Assembly: GCF_021018895.1 (NCBI RefSeq)
Contig: NC_079381.1
Span: 10,797,001-10,861,000, forward strand
Direction: 5' to 3'
DNA length: 64,000 bases
Source of the DNA: Seriola aureovittata
Taxonomy: Eukaryota > Chordata > Actinopteri > Carangiformes > Carangidae
The notes under the pieces were generated by a model. That model did not search any database. It was not told the DNA's origin and was given only the letters and a program-made list of their open reading frames with translations. This document shows, piece by piece, positions 24,201 to 60,774 of the stretch (its first letter is position 1; each line of letters begins with the position of its first letter). Position numbers and translations under genes: made by a program.

Positions 24201-25536
24201 GCAGCAAACTTCATCAGGCAGCACAGGGCGCTCTCCTGTGTTTGGACAGTTATTGACAAGAAAAACAGAAACCTTGATTTACAGCACTGCATAATGGTTA
24301 ACCACTTTTTTTTTTTTAAAGACAACAAGTGAAGGGTAACAACTAAGTGTTGATTGGTAACAAGATTTGACTTTTGTGTCATGGCAATATAAAAATTTAA
24401 AGCCAATAATCTACTGCACACTAACTATTGGTCTTTGTGATACAGAATCTTTTGAAGGCTCTCAGGAATAATGATAAACCAGTTTAGTAACACCCACTGC
24501 ATGTTGCATAAATGTGAAGTTGCAGAAGTATTTGTGTGTAATGCCAGTGTACTTAATCACGCCTGCAATTCATTTGTCCCATGCATAAACACACCTAGTC
24601 TGTATATTATGGAATAGTACAGGAAAAGGACAGTGCATACTTCAACTTCCCGCACATCCCGTCACTTAAACTTACATTAAAACTATTTCATGTGGGGAAG
24701 GATCTGTTATTCTGTGCAGCACTTCTGTTGTCCAAGTATTTTGGTGAAAGTTGTAACCATTTAGAAAACTAGTCGACTCACTTTGACACTGTGAACTTCA
24801 TGGCTGAGGTGCTCAAGCAGCATCTCCACACAACTGTTGTAACGGTGTCTCATGAAGATGCGGTACTTCTCCTCAGCACTATATCCTCCTGGACCCGACA
24901 AAAGAACAGACAAACACAATGAGGATGTGATTTGCAGTTTCCTTTACCATTATGAAATGTCAATGTTCATGACAGGACTTAAATATCTTGTCATATACTC
25001 AGAGTTTCAGCTACAGGTTCATGTGATATCCCGAGAATCTCAAGGTACAGCAGTGCTGGTGGGGAAATACTCACATACATCTCATAAGTGGGTTAATTAT
25101 AAAGAATAATCAGCTTGTGCTCACCACTCAACGCCTCATCCTCTCCGGGCAGTTTTCCCATAAACAGGTCTTTCCTCTCCAACATGGCGTAGAACAATTT
25201 GCTGCACGAACTGACAGCACCGATAACATCTTTCTCTTTTTCGGACTGCAAATAGACATGTAGAACAGAAACACATCTAGAGTAATGTTTTGGTAGCCTA
25301 AAGAAGCAAAACCTGTAACGTTAGCTAAGTAAACCAGCATGTGTCCAGTTGTGTTACTCAAATGTGTAGCTGTGTATATTTACCTGAAGGAACTCCAGTA
25401 TGTCAAATACATCGTTTGCCTGTTTTCTGTTCTCAAGTATACTCTCGACTTTGCTGTTGAGGTCGATTTTAGCTGTTTTTACACCCTTTTCTGATGTTTT
25501 TGCCGAACTCACGTTGCGTTTTTTGGCCGGCGCCAT
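21277..25536 (-). CDS. noc4l: Nucleolar complex protein 4 homolog (NOC4-like)
   Basis: Noc4 pairs with Nop14 in the small-subunit processome and is needed for nucleolar processing and export of the 40S precursor (known family role). Fifteen coding exons, from the 5' end: 25384-25536, 25125-25245, 24782-24888, 24128-24235, 23809-23958, 23575-23677, 23394-23428, 23252-23302, 23031-23142, 22806-22866, 22561-22671, 22166-22329, 21910-21992, 21603-21716, 21277-21396. All have GT-AG borders and join in one frame to give 530 aa (the human protein is about 516). The N-terminus MAPAKKRNVSSAK is basic, suiting a nucleolar protein. The best-conserved part is the CBF/Mak21-type region at about residues 314-425, with PDFYKKLYNLLEPSIFHVKY and YLVAAFAKRLARLALTAPP. 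It ends GQHFCLN. No breaks were seen. The gene is in tandem with pus1, on the same strand. Confidence 0.95.
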
Positions 25537-26843
25537 GTTCGATTCAATGGTGCTGCATTCAAGTCACAGTTTAAGAATACGAAAAACCTCAACTACATTA
25601 CTACAAATACCATAGAAGACACACATTCTAGAAAGGTTGCTTATGAATTTAAACTCAACATTTTAGTAGATTGTATAAATATTTTGTATACATCAAATGT
25701 ATACTTTAGATGTTTTATTGTACCTCACAGTCACGGGAGTACGATAATTACAGCTGAAAGATGGAAACTCTAGTCCCGTACGTCCCGATGGACGTGAATG
25801 CGACATTGAACCAACCCTCACATTTGTTGTATCGCCACCTAGTGACTGGAGGTTGAAGTTTTAGCATGATTACCACTTCAGAATCCCTTTTGTTAGGGCA
25901 CAGCTGTGTAGCATATTTTACCTACAGTCTTCGCTGATTCCATCAACACATTACTTTGACATCAAAGCATGAATTTAAGGTAACCGATAGCTGTATACTA
26001 TAAAATCATGGACAGATTATGAGAAAATCGGCATCCACCCCTCAAACACAGAAGCAAGACTGAAATAGAAAAAGCAAAAATTGCATGACATTGGTTCATT
26101 TTTGTCTATGTGTGATTGTTTTTCATCTCTTGCAAATATAAACATTTTGTCTTTCTTTGTAGTTATCTTTGCAGTCAGTTTTGCATCTCTCCGGTTTTCT
26201 GTATGGTCAGTTTGTCTCTTTGTAGTTGTGTCGCTGAATTTATCTTGTGTCTCTTTATAGCCATATTGCGTCTCTCTGTAGTTGTTTTTTTGTCTCTTTA
26301 TATCACTTGATTGCTTTTCCAACAATACATTTTTAACAAACACTACATACAGATGCTCTGGTCCAGGCCCTGGCCTCTGGCCATTAAGAAATTCTCATTC
26401 GTTAAGGTTTTAAATAATTTAACTGTTAGGAATCAGATTTAAAAGACAAAAATATCAACAAATAGATAGAAAAGACACCTATGTACGTGATAACGCACCT
26501 ATTGATGTGATCATAAGAGTTTAGATAATATTGATACCGACTTGATCTGACAAGCTCAGACTGGCTCATGAGAATCCAAACCTATACTTAGTGGGCACCT
26601 TACAAGACAGACTTAAACTGGCAAATTGCCAAAACTACTGGTGCTGAGAGACAAGTCAGCAGTGGCAACTATTATATTTACTGATCAATAATGTCCATCC
26701 TATTGTTTAGATGTAAATGAATTGCAGAAGTGCTCATCAAACAAACAAAACAGGCATTCACAATGGTTTGACAATGACATGATCAATAAGAAACAATCAT
26801 GAGAATAAAGAACAGAGAGGCTTCTTTTATCTTGTTGTTTGGG
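25537..26843. other. noc4l 5' flank and pus1 3' flank
   Basis: About 1.3 kb between two same-strand genes. Next to the noc4l start there is a GC-richer patch with a GGCGCC site overlapping the first codons. A CpG-containing patch lies at about 25730-25805. A degenerate minisatellite fills 26145-26310. No other gene is apparent. Confidence 0.5.
26145..26310 (+). repeat. Degenerate ~23-bp minisatellite
   Basis: Diverged tandem copies of a unit like TTTGTCTCTTTGTAGTTGT repeat with a period of roughly 23 nt (for example near 26205-26230, 26248-26265 and 26270-26305). Similar units occur widely in fish genomes. The array is non-coding. Confidence 0.6.
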
Positions 26844-26849
26844 TTTAAT
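26844..26849 (-). terminator. pus1: Candidate pus1 polyadenylation signal
   Basis: ATTAAA on the minus strand, about 150 nt after the pus1 stop codon. It is the commonest variant of the canonical hexamer and sits at a plausible distance. Cleavage site not determined. Confidence 0.45.
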
Positions 26850-26996
26850 AACATTTGTATAAGAGAAACAGAATTTAAACCCACTAAAAATAAGTCAATC
26901 TTGGAAGATATACTTTTAGACCTTATTTGGAAGCTAATTCCCAGCAACTGAAAGAGATTGTTTTGGCGAGTCTCTTCTTTCAGCAGGCAGTGTGAC

Positions 26997-29079
26997 CTAA
27001 TCCGAGTCGTTTCCTTCTTCTGCATTATCCTGGAGCAAAAAAAGAGGGCAATGATGAATTAGAATATGTAACAAAATACATTTTTAATGTTTTGAATTAA
27101 TGTTGTTTCTCTGTTATGAATTCCATTACCTGTTTGTGGCCCTTATTGTCTTGTGTTTCAGTAGCGGTAGCTTCAAAATCATGGATATGAAGCGTGGACA
27201 TCCAGTTGACCATGGAGCCCTCCTGACGCTCTGTCTCAACAATGGTGGGGTAGATGTGAGCCTCCTTAAAGGCCTTGATTGCCTCTTCCTCACGCTCCCA
27301 TTCCAGGCGCTCATGCAGCCCATCCCCTCCAAAGCGTTTGCTGTACCGGTCAAAATGAACTTTTTCCAAGATCAGCCCCAACCCTGGAGCTTTGGGAACA
27401 TCCACCTTCTCCTGTCCCCAGCTCCGCTCCATCACTTCTTCTTTCGCGTAGCCCTTTATCACCGCAATCACCAGGCCAATCATCTTGCGGATTTGGTGCA
27501 GCATAAAGCTCTGACCTCGCACAGTGATCACCGCAAACTCAGAATTGCTGCGGATAAAAGGCTCTCCACAGGACATCTCTGTGATGTAGCGGCGGGCACT
27601 AGGGTCATTTGCAGCCTTCTGGGAAGTGTAGTTATGGAAGTTATGGGTGCCTTTATAGAAAGCAAACAGACGGTTGACCCTCTGTAGTGTCTCTGGTTCC
27701 AAGCGAAAGGCTGCTATATTCCCTGTGTCATAGTCTTTCGGGGAAAAGGCCACTGTTGGAAGCATATATGAGTATGTGCGAGCATCACAGTTGTTTTTGG
27801 AATTGAAACCCTGGGTCACTCGTTTAAGACCTGTGGGAAGAAATATAAAAATGAATTTCTCAATGACAGATTCTCTCCTTTGTTTTGTTATTCAAAACAT
27901 AATTCAGCAGATGGAAAGAGATAAGTGGAACCAATGTCTCACCGAGCACTCTGATCTGTGGTGGCAGATGCTCATTGATTTTTTCAATGAGGTCTTCAAT
28001 CAGCCACACCTTTAGAGACACCACTTGGCCAGCAGCAGACACACCCTAAACAAGTTTGAATAAATAAACACATCACCATTTGTCATAATGACCAGTACTT
28101 ATGATGTATGCAAACTCTTAGCATGGCTTATTAAAACATATAGAAGTTACCCCCCATTATATGAGACTTGTCACAAAAGAAATTGACAAGCAACCTCTAG
28201 GAAGCATAATTCAAACCTCAACTGAATGACTGTGTTCATTAGCAACTTGAGCAACAACATGGAAATCAAAGATGAAAAACTCTGAACCGGGTGAGTGGAT
28301 ATTTTATTTGTCTGCCCATTGTGAAATGAATTCCCACTGTACTACCTGTACAAAAGCCTTACCTTATCTGTTCTGGCACATCTTTGGAAAGACATCTTCT
28401 TCATTTCATCACCATGGTTTTCAGGAATGCAACCAGATTTAACAAGTGCAGCGACCAGATCATCTTCAATGGTCCTAAACTGAGAGGTTCCAGGATTTCT
28501 CTGCAACACAAAAACAGTCACATTTAGCATGGTGTAAGAAAATGAAGTGCTTGGAACTGAACTGAGAGAGACCAGCTACAGCATCCACCTGCATGCCATA
28601 GTATCCCTTTCCAGAGTATGCCATGAGGAGGACCACTTTCTTTTTAGGATATTTCTTTTCATCCTCAGCGTGTACCCCCTCTGCTTTTATTCTTTTTGCA
28701 GCCTGCACCCTCTCAGCAGAGTCTTCATTTTCCTCATTGGCTCTTTTCATCAGCTTGGCTGTGGGCTCATCTTTAGATCCTTCACTCATCGTGCAACAGA
28801 ACCGATCAAGGATACCTGTGAAGATAACACCATAAATCCCGTTCTCATTACTACAGTTATGCCACGTAAGAGTATATGAGACTCATCTTGCATAAATTTA
28901 AACAAGAAACATGAGTAGTTTTAGAGAAGCATGAGAAGTCTAGCGAACTCAAGGGTAAAAAAAAAAATCCTGGCAAAACAGCACAGGAAGAGACTCATCC
29001 AAAGGTGTGTCTTACCGATTGTCTTCAACGTCAATGTGCGGATAACTAAGGCACTGAACAGTGATGGGGATTTTATCAT
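26997..29079 (-). CDS. pus1: Pseudouridylate synthase 1 (TruA family)
   Basis: PUS1 isomerises uridine to pseudouridine in tRNAs (notably around positions 27/28) and some other RNAs, in nucleus and mitochondria. Six coding exons, from the 5' end: 29016-29079, 28589-28815, 28363-28500, 27943-28045, 27130-27830, 26997-27029. All are GT-AG and in frame, giving 421 aa (human about 427). The catalytic aspartate is D142 in the conserved CARTDKGVSAAG stretch, split by an intron after K143. Other hallmarks are [12 protein letters not shown] near the core start, [20 protein letters not shown], and [20 protein letters not shown]. The tail NAEEGNDSD is acidic, as in the human protein. Residues 1-30 look like a mitochondrial presequence. 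A second start, M31 (28787-28789), would give a 391-aa nuclear form. An in-frame TAA just before M1 fixes the upstream limit. No disruption was seen. Confidence 0.95.
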
Positions 29080-29384
29080 GTTGTGTTAAGCCATCATCGG
29101 AAGATCCTTGTACTAAAAGATACAAACTGTCATATCAGCTGAACTGAAGCCAAGCTAACGCAGAGCAGCACACGATATTTTGGTAAAACTATCTTTAAGG
29201 AATCCGTGTGCGAAATATATGATCTGCCAAACACGTGAAGTCAGCCTTCTAAGCCAAATGTTACTATCTGTACAGATAAATACGTATGAATAAGGCTCAA
29301 ACTGTAGATGTACAAACTAGTCTTTGGTAGGTACGGCAACACACTCACACATGGCCCGACCAACTTTAACCCCTCGTGTAAATA

Positions 29385-29392
29385 TCGCGAGA
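29385..29392 (-). promoter_or_regulatory. pus1: TCTCGCGA promoter element upstream of pus1
   Basis: The 8-mer TCTCGCGA reads on the minus strand about 310 nt before the first pus1 codon. The palindromic TCTCGCGAGA family is known in TATA-less housekeeping promoters of vertebrates; here only eight bases match. It marks the likely core promoter region at about 29300-29420. Confidence 0.4.
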
Positions 29393-29419
29393 CCTGCCTT
29401 GTTCTGTTTTTTTTTTCTG

Positions 29420-32400
29420 CATACGTCATAGCAGGACTAAAAAAATTTGAACCATTTAAAAATGTAATGACCTTCGTTGACTGCAGTGTTGACTTTCATT
29501 TTACATTATTTACATGCGAAATTTTACATCCATTACACCAATTATGAAAAATTCAAACCTTTCAAAGTTTCTTTTTAATTTGATCTTTTATTAAATCTCG
29601 TAGGAAAGTGATGAATCTACTTTTGTAAGCGTTGTAAGTGTAGGTGTACCATTAAACTGGCAGAATCTAAAAAAGAAATATGGCAGATTCTCAGAGAACT
29701 TATCTCGTTAAAATTCAGTTTAGCATGTAATAATAATGGTTCCATGTGTTTGTATTCAAGAGAGGAATTAACATTAGGGAAAAGTGTTTAATTTCATCCA
29801 AATGCAGATTATAGAGAATTTAGGGGAAAATCCGCATGTAGTAATAATTTTGTCCACTTGAGTGCAGTAAAATCACACAAACAGAAGCGTCATCCTCTTG
29901 CTTTGGATATTATGTTTTTAAATGCAAATGACACCAAGTTGTAGGCCTATTTTAGGTTATGGTTTGCTGTCTTACCTAACTCTCGTAGGAAATGTTATAT
30001 AGTTTTCCTAAAGAACAATTGATGTTTGATGATTTTCAATAGGCCAAAATAGTCTGTGCCAAGCATAAGATGAGCTTTAACTGGTTTTAATAATTTCCAT
30101 ATAGAGTAAAATTTACTGTGTTATTTTCTGAAACCCATCACCTTGTTTTATTGGCTGACTGCGTGTGTCTACTGACATAGACCCCTCAGTTTTGCTCAAA
30201 TCATAGTTCCAGGCTTCACCTGAAAGTCTACAATTTAAGCAAGCAAACACTATGATAAATATCGGTTTTGTATAAACCATGATCAAAACATGATGTATAG
30301 CTTATGCTTTCCACCATCATTTTGAAACCATATAAAGAAGTCTTACTGTGTCAATTTACAGTAGCCACTTATCATAATGTGCTGTGACTCATGTAACTGT
30401 CATGCATGAGGATAAATGGTAACACTGAATTTGCAAAGAGGCTCAGCACTTACAGAGCAGATAGTTCTATATATCTTTCTCAAGGACACCACAACAAGGA
30501 GGAAGCCTGGTTGCCAAGAGGGCAAACCTTTAACCTTCTCATCCTGGGATGGCCCTAGAATGCACACTTGCACTTTTCATAGCACCTTATAAGGTGATCA
30601 GCTAGTTTTCAGCTGAAAACCCGATGCCAAACATAGGCTTGTTATGGGAAAAGGGCATGTGCCCCTTTTTTTAACAAATGGGAATCATACTGGATGATGG
30701 TGATTCTAAAGGAGAAACAGGGATTCCTCAAGACTATGAATAGTAATAAAGCTTTGGCGGATTAAACACACAAAAGTATTTTTAAGTTAGATTATCATCT
30801 CATTGCTTACAGCCTTCACTTCCTTGACAGCAGCAAACAGGGGCATTAGTGAGTGTTAAATCTCCAAAATCAAAAAGTAGACAGAATCTTTTTTTAAATT
30901 GGCACATGAAAATTGTAAATGTGTATTTCTCCATTCAGATGTCCTAAAATAAGCCATGAAAATAAGGTTCAAAAGATAAACAAGTCTCTTGACTTGGTGG
31001 ATAAAAAAAATCAATTATTTTCTTTGACCAAGACAACCTTATGTAATATGTTAATGGGAGTATTTTCTGAACAAGCAGAAATGTTCATCCATCCCCTGGA
31101 GACAGACATAAACAAAGCCAGTACTGTTATCATCCTCGCTGTCCTCAGTTGTCTCGTCTTTAGTCTGATAGAAAGAAATGAGCAGCAACCATCTGAAAAA
31201 GGATTCTCCGGTCTACAAAGAGAGAGATCTGGCCTCAAATGTAGCCATTAAATAAGTTTTAAAAAACAGGCCTAAACCTACTACAAAGCTCACACTCACC
31301 TTTATTTCTACATTGTCTGTGTGAGCTGATTGCAGTCTGTGCTTTCAAGAAATCAGGCACGGCAGAACCTTGATCAGATTGAACTGAAACTCACCGCCTG
31401 TATACTGCCCCCACATATAACAAAAAAAAAAAAAAATTAAAAGCCATCCTCATTGTTAGCAATGAAATCCACAGCTGCGGAAGCTGATACCCTGCTGGCT
31501 GAGTTATATAAGCTGCTGAACAAAACAAACATCACACACTGTAGATGTCAAATGGAAGGGGAATGGAGTAACTTTATTAGAAAATTAGCAAATAACAGAA
31601 TATGACTTATACTGAAGGGGAGAAAATATCACAATTTTTGAAGCAGTTGTTCACAGCTTTTAAAAATTATAAATTGTATTTACTGTATCAAGCAACAGTT
31701 CAATTCTACAGAATGATAATCAAAATTAGGCTGAACTAACAATGAATCAGAGTGGTATTGTCCGACTGCCTTCTACTATTTGAGACACTGTATTCAGTTT
31801 TTAGAACTGTGTGAAATGAGGCTGGACTGTGAAGTGTCTATTCAGCTTGAAACACTGCTTTCAAACTGGATCCATTTTGTCATTAACAATAATAGAATGT
31901 TCATCCAGTTGCAGCAGAAGCAGCCCTGACCCTCTATTTTGGTTGATGTAAGAATAGTTAACCCACAGAACCTACTGTAACTTAAGTACTTAAGCTTTTT
32001 TTCAATTTGTGTTACATCATATACAATGTAATATATATTTTTTTTTAGATTTTTATTATGTGCTTCCAAAAATGCATTTGCAGATCTTGAAATGCAACAT
32101 CCAACATTTTTGTGACTAACATTTAAGGTTATGTTTATAAAGTTCAGTGTGGGAAGAACATGAAAATTGTCTGCATTCTTATGTCAACTATTTTTTTTAT
32201 GTGGCGAAAGCATTTATTTTCACATACTTTTTGTTAATTAAGCATTACAAGTGATATTACTGTAGCAACTATGAAAAAACTAGTAATTGTCCTTTAAGAC
32301 ATGAGATTTGTTGAAGTAAGTAATTGTTTATTGCCGTTGCCATTAAAATTTTGTCATTCTTATCTCAAGCTACTGTGTGTCTGAGTAGTTGCAGAGGATT

Positions 32401-33599
32401 TTTTTTCCTTGTCAATGAACAGGAGTCTGCACACATTAATCACAGTGTCTGAAAATAACTTGAGTTTCAGATAGACAGCAGATACTGTAGGCTGCAAAAC
32501 CTCTCACAAAGAAGCTATATCATTGTCTCTAAGGATTTAGATTTTACCTGAATTCTTTCTGTTTGCTATAGGATAAAGTATTTCTCTCTGCTCTCATTGT
32601 GTATGTATATGTGTATCTCTTTCTCAAAACTATAGTTACATTCTGGTGCAAAAAAGAAAGATATGTCAGTGCTCAATTAAACTCTACAGTATCAAGACAA
32701 CTTTAAAGGACTAATTTAACAGATACAGTACATTCTTGATAAAAGGCCAGAGAGCAAATGATAAGGCTGACTGTGTTATTACACAAGCCAGGTTACTCTG
32801 TAAGTCTAACAGAGAATGGTCTTTTTCACAGACACCTCCAATAACACTGACAAAGATAATAAAGGTGATGTCTGCAGGGGTGGAAGCCTGTAGGTTGAAA
32901 GCATTTTCTGGGGGAAAGAAGGGATTTATTAACATAAATCTAAAATTGTATCCTCATTTACCTGTCACTCTCACTCAAAATAGAACAGGTTAAAGAATGT
33001 TTCACGTTGTGAATAAAGTAGAAAGGAATATGGGCAACAGAACAGAACAGTGGCCAAACCATTCATTTGTGATGAATTGGGGTAAAATGTAATAATTTAA
33101 GCCTTTAAGCCTAAAACTGCCCACACCCCATCAACATAGGAACTATACACACAGTCACATCAATTATTCATATGCCTTGTTTTTTTTTGGTTTGTCTTGT
33201 TTCACTTTCAAAAAAGTAGATTTTTACAAGATAGTTTCAAAGTAGAGGGCTATCTTATAAGACAGACTGGTTTGTCACACAGTATCACTATGTTAGTGAT
33301 CACTATGTTAGTGATACTGTGTTCATTGAAAAGAGCAGAGCAGAAATATTTTTGATGAAGAAGAAACTATACTTTTTAATTTTATTTCTGGTAAGATATA
33401 TTGACAGATGAGTTTACAGTCATTCTACATCACCATCATTTCTTACTTTACACTTTTGTAGATGCACAAAACTGGATAGAATACTTTGCTTTAGTTAGTA
33501 TTTGGAAATTGTGTTGAAAATATAAAAATATAAACGTAATGTGGCATATAAATGTATGAAACAACTCACACCACGAACACACTATCATTGTGGAGAGAG
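29420..33599. other. Intergenic interval between divergent pus1 and atp2a2
   Basis: About 4.2 kb of AT-rich sequence separating two head-to-head genes. No exon with good splice sites was found. It has short A and T runs (31421-31436, 32041-32046) and a 44-nt palindrome at 33278-33321. Distal enhancers could lie here but none can be identified by sight. Confidence 0.5.
33278..33321. repeat. 44-nt compound palindrome
   Basis: The outer arms CACAGTATCACTA and TAGTGATACTGTG are perfect reverse complements. Between them lie two TGT spacers and a central palindrome TAGTGATCACTA. The unit ATCACTATGTTAGTGAT is thereby present twice in direct order. The stretch could extrude as a cruciform or bind a dimeric factor. 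Confidence 0.85.
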
Positions 33600-57494
<23,895 letters not shown>

Positions 57495-58738
57495 CTGACT
57501 TGAGCACAACCTCGACTTTTCCATCCCCCCACCCATCCCCCCCACCCCACTGCCATCACTTCACTCTTTCCTCTCCCTCTCTGCCTTCCTACATGTGCAT
57601 AGCTAGTGTGTGTGCGCGTTTGTAGAGTTAGTGTGTGTGCTTGTGCGTGCCTACCGTGTGTGTACGAGAAGGACCAACTTTAACATATGAAACGTAACAA
57701 ATAATATAAAATGTTAACATTGAGAAGTCACCTGTTTTGAGTTGGGATAGGATTTTGTGAATGGGTGAGTCTTTAAATGCGAGTGTTAGAAGACCATCAC
57801 TCCTATAGCTGTGGACTTGTTGGTTTGAAAGAAAATATACTGTTGCCATTTTTTTTTTTTTTTTTTGGTTTGTTAATGTCAATATTGCCTTTTGAGGTTT
57901 ATATTTTTAATGATTTTGGGAATATTTTTTGTCTCATGTCACTACAGTAACAGGAGATTGTTTTGCTTAGGTTCCCTCTTCATGAAAAGAAAATTTAAGA
58001 TATCAGAAATTCATTGATTTGTACAGAGAATGAACACTATTTTATGCAAAAAATTTTTTTTAATGGCTCTGTAAATTGTTTGACCAGTGTGGCTTAGACA
58101 TACCGCCTTGATTTATTTTCTAATGTTTACCATTGTGTCTTCAGTATAAACTCAGAACTCTTTCAGAGAGGACCACCTCCATGTGGCAGACGAGGATGGG
58201 GAAAGGTTTGGGAGTGAACGTTTGAATGCTCCGCTTAAACAAAAGAAAAAAAAATCCTGAAAAAGAAAAGCCGCATGTCCTGTGACCAAGCATGAACTGT
58301 GTGTGGATTCTCATTTCTAATTTAACTGTGTATCCTGCCCCCCCCCCCCACCCACCCACCCCCCATTGTTAGAGTATAAATTAACTTCATGGATGTTTTT
58401 TTTTTTTTATTATTATCATGATTTGAAAATAAGCCAGTTTTTCTGCACTGGGCAGAGCACAGCTACCTCAATATGATAAAAGAAATGTTTTTGCTCATCT
58501 CTAGATGCTTTTCCTCTATGGTCTTGCTAGAGCGTAACATCTGAGGTGTGCCCCTATTTGCTTGTGCAGAAAACCAAGAACACAAACTTCCTTCACTCTA
58601 ACACTTTTAAGGATATATATTGTTTGTATTGATTGACATTCATTAACTTTATTTGTGTTTTGCTCTGGAGACAGAACTGGTTGGGGATGGTGTATGTTAA
58701 TTACCATCTCCATGGCGTTTGATTCAAAGGACAGTAAT

Positions 58739-58744
58739 ATTAAA
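58739..58744 (+). terminator. atp2a2: Candidate proximal poly(A) signal of atp2a2
   Basis: ATTAAA about 1.25 kb after the 2b stop codon. If used, it would end a 2b-type transcript before the candidate 2a exon at 59749, a layout expected for 2a/2b switching. The 3' region also has T and C runs (57851-57867, 58340-58363). Confidence 0.35.
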
Positions 58745-59748
58745 GTCTTAAGGAAAAAATACTAATACAAATACTCCAACTTGAACTTGGATTGCAAATA
58801 AGAACCCAAAATGTTGTTTTTTACTTCAAGGAAAAATACACTTTTGAAACCTTTGAATCAAAGTGTTTTCTGTCTTTATTTAATAGATTGAGGCCAATGG
58901 TTATCAACATTATTCATATCCAGTGTTTTTGTATGTGCATTATACTTGAATACAAATCATTTCAGACATATGAATGCTTCAGTTTTCTTGGCACAACATG
59001 ACGGGAAGGAGATATTCACAACACAGTGGAACAGATCTTGTGTGAATTTGACTTGCAGGCTTTAATATTTGGAGATCTTAGTTTGTGTTGGGCATACCAT
59101 ACTTTGTGGTAGTGTATACGTGTTGGGTCAGAGCCCAGTCAACTGCACTAATCCTGAGAATCCTTTTGTATGGAAATTTCCAAGTGTGAGAAAAACCCCT
59201 GTCTAAAGCATGTGTTTTTTCGGGGTAGAAGCCTGGGTGTGTTTGTGTTCCACTTAACAACTGTGTGCTTTCTTCCTCAATGCCTTCCATTGGCTCCCCT
59301 GTCACTAGAGTGAGTATCCATTTGTCTTCATACATACTCTAATAGATGCCACATCGCCACAGTAGAATCTGATAAAACAAGGACACAGCTCAGATGTTTT
59401 GAATTTTTTTTTTTTTTTTAGAGACACTTTTTGTGAAATGATGTTCTACAGGCAACCTAAGACATCAGGGAAATAAAATAAGTTTTAAACGTTAATCTAC
59501 CTGTCAGGTATGCTAGGGAATGATTATGGGTTGCCAACTTGCCAAACTTGGCCTTGATGTTGACCACATGCCACCATTGTGAATGTCACCGTGTGCTCTT
59601 CTTTTCACCACCCTGACACTTGCTTATATTCACGAAACCGATACCTACTCTTGATCACATCACAGACAAATGTAAATTTTTTGAAATGTAAATTGGTCAT
59701 GGAGTTTTTAATTGTTTTGTACTAATGTAATTTTTCTCTCCCTTTTAG

Positions 59749-59762
59749 GTTGGCTCTCATAA
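59749..59762 (+). CDS. atp2a2: Candidate SERCA2a-type alternative last exon (coding part)
   Basis: A near-consensus branch site TACTAAT (59720-59726), a pyrimidine tract and TTTTAG precede the exon. Spliced from an internal donor CCCG|GTAAAG at 57342/57343 inside the last 2b exon, the phase fits exactly. The sequence reads ...NYLEP then Gly-Trp-Leu-Ser and TAA, giving 996 aa. Mammalian SERCA2a is made the same way: a weak donor after NYLEP joined to a distant exon coding four residues and a stop (997 aa in human). The residues differ from the mammalian AILE, so the call rests on position, phase and splice signals. The 3' UTR would run to about 60770. Confidence 0.7.
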
Positions 59763-60743
59763 AAAGCTTCATAAAACTTAAAGAGTGGGCTCAGAGGCTG
59801 GAGTTGTCCTACCATCCAGCATGTGTGCTCACTCTAACCTCACACACCTCAGACACCATGATGACCAGCAGTGTGTGTACCTTTGCACCAACAAAAAAAA
59901 AAAAAGGACATGTTTTCACAGTAATAAGACCAAATACATAACGGTGTATACTATATAAAGTGGTTGGGCTGGAAACATAGGTCCTTGGCCCCATGCACCA
60001 CAACACATGAACACAATTATACCTCTGTGTGCAGATGCTATATCAATATGACACTATTCCAGTTTTGTGTGCAGGGAAGTTCTCGACACCCTCAACGTCC
60101 CTTCTTGCATGAAGAATTTGTTTCCAACTTTCATGGTAGCGTAGAGAATCTTTGAAACCACTTGGTTGAATGGTCTTAGCTGTACATCAGTGTACAGAAA
60201 TCATGCATGTGTTTCAGCTGTATGTAGGCTTTGCAATTTGTATTTATAGATTCTAATGTATAATACTCCAATGACATATTAAGATGGTTTTAAGATGGAT
60301 ATATATATCGTAGATATTGGGAAATCACTGTTTTTATTGTAACGGTTTGGGTAATTTGCACAATATTAGACAATGAGAAGTGACTCATGCTGAACCTGAC
60401 TGCTCTACTTGAGTTTGATTTTTAATCCTCTCCCTGTTAACTGCTGTGGGCCGATCACTGAACCATTTACATTCTGATGAATTAGTCCTTTTGAAATGAG
60501 GACTACAGACTGGTTATCCTGCAATACAACAGTGTTCTCCTGTTTTCATATAGCCTCTGCATTATTATTATTATCATGTATCCTTATCAACTGCTGTAAA
60601 ACTGTGATCTAATGTGAGGGGGCCTGTGCAGTCCCTTCAGTAACTCCTGGTCGAAGAACAATATTAACCATGTGTAAAAAGACGATCATTATTGAGGATG
60701 AATAATGATTGTAGATGCATTACTGAGGTTGTGGTTTCAGGTA

Positions 60744-60749
60744 AATAAA
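60744..60749 (+). terminator. atp2a2: Candidate distal poly(A) signal of atp2a2
   Basis: AATAAA about 1 kb beyond the candidate 2a stop, followed within 30 nt by a GT/T-rich stretch (TGTGTCTGTTTTTCC), as expected for a cleavage signal. Confidence 0.5.
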
Positions 60750-60774
60750 ATAATATAGTATTTGAATTGTGTCT

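Noticed and set aside
27100..27687. 195-codon plus-strand open frame
   Set aside because: It lies wholly antisense to the large, well-conserved fifth coding exon of pus1, so it is a shadow frame.
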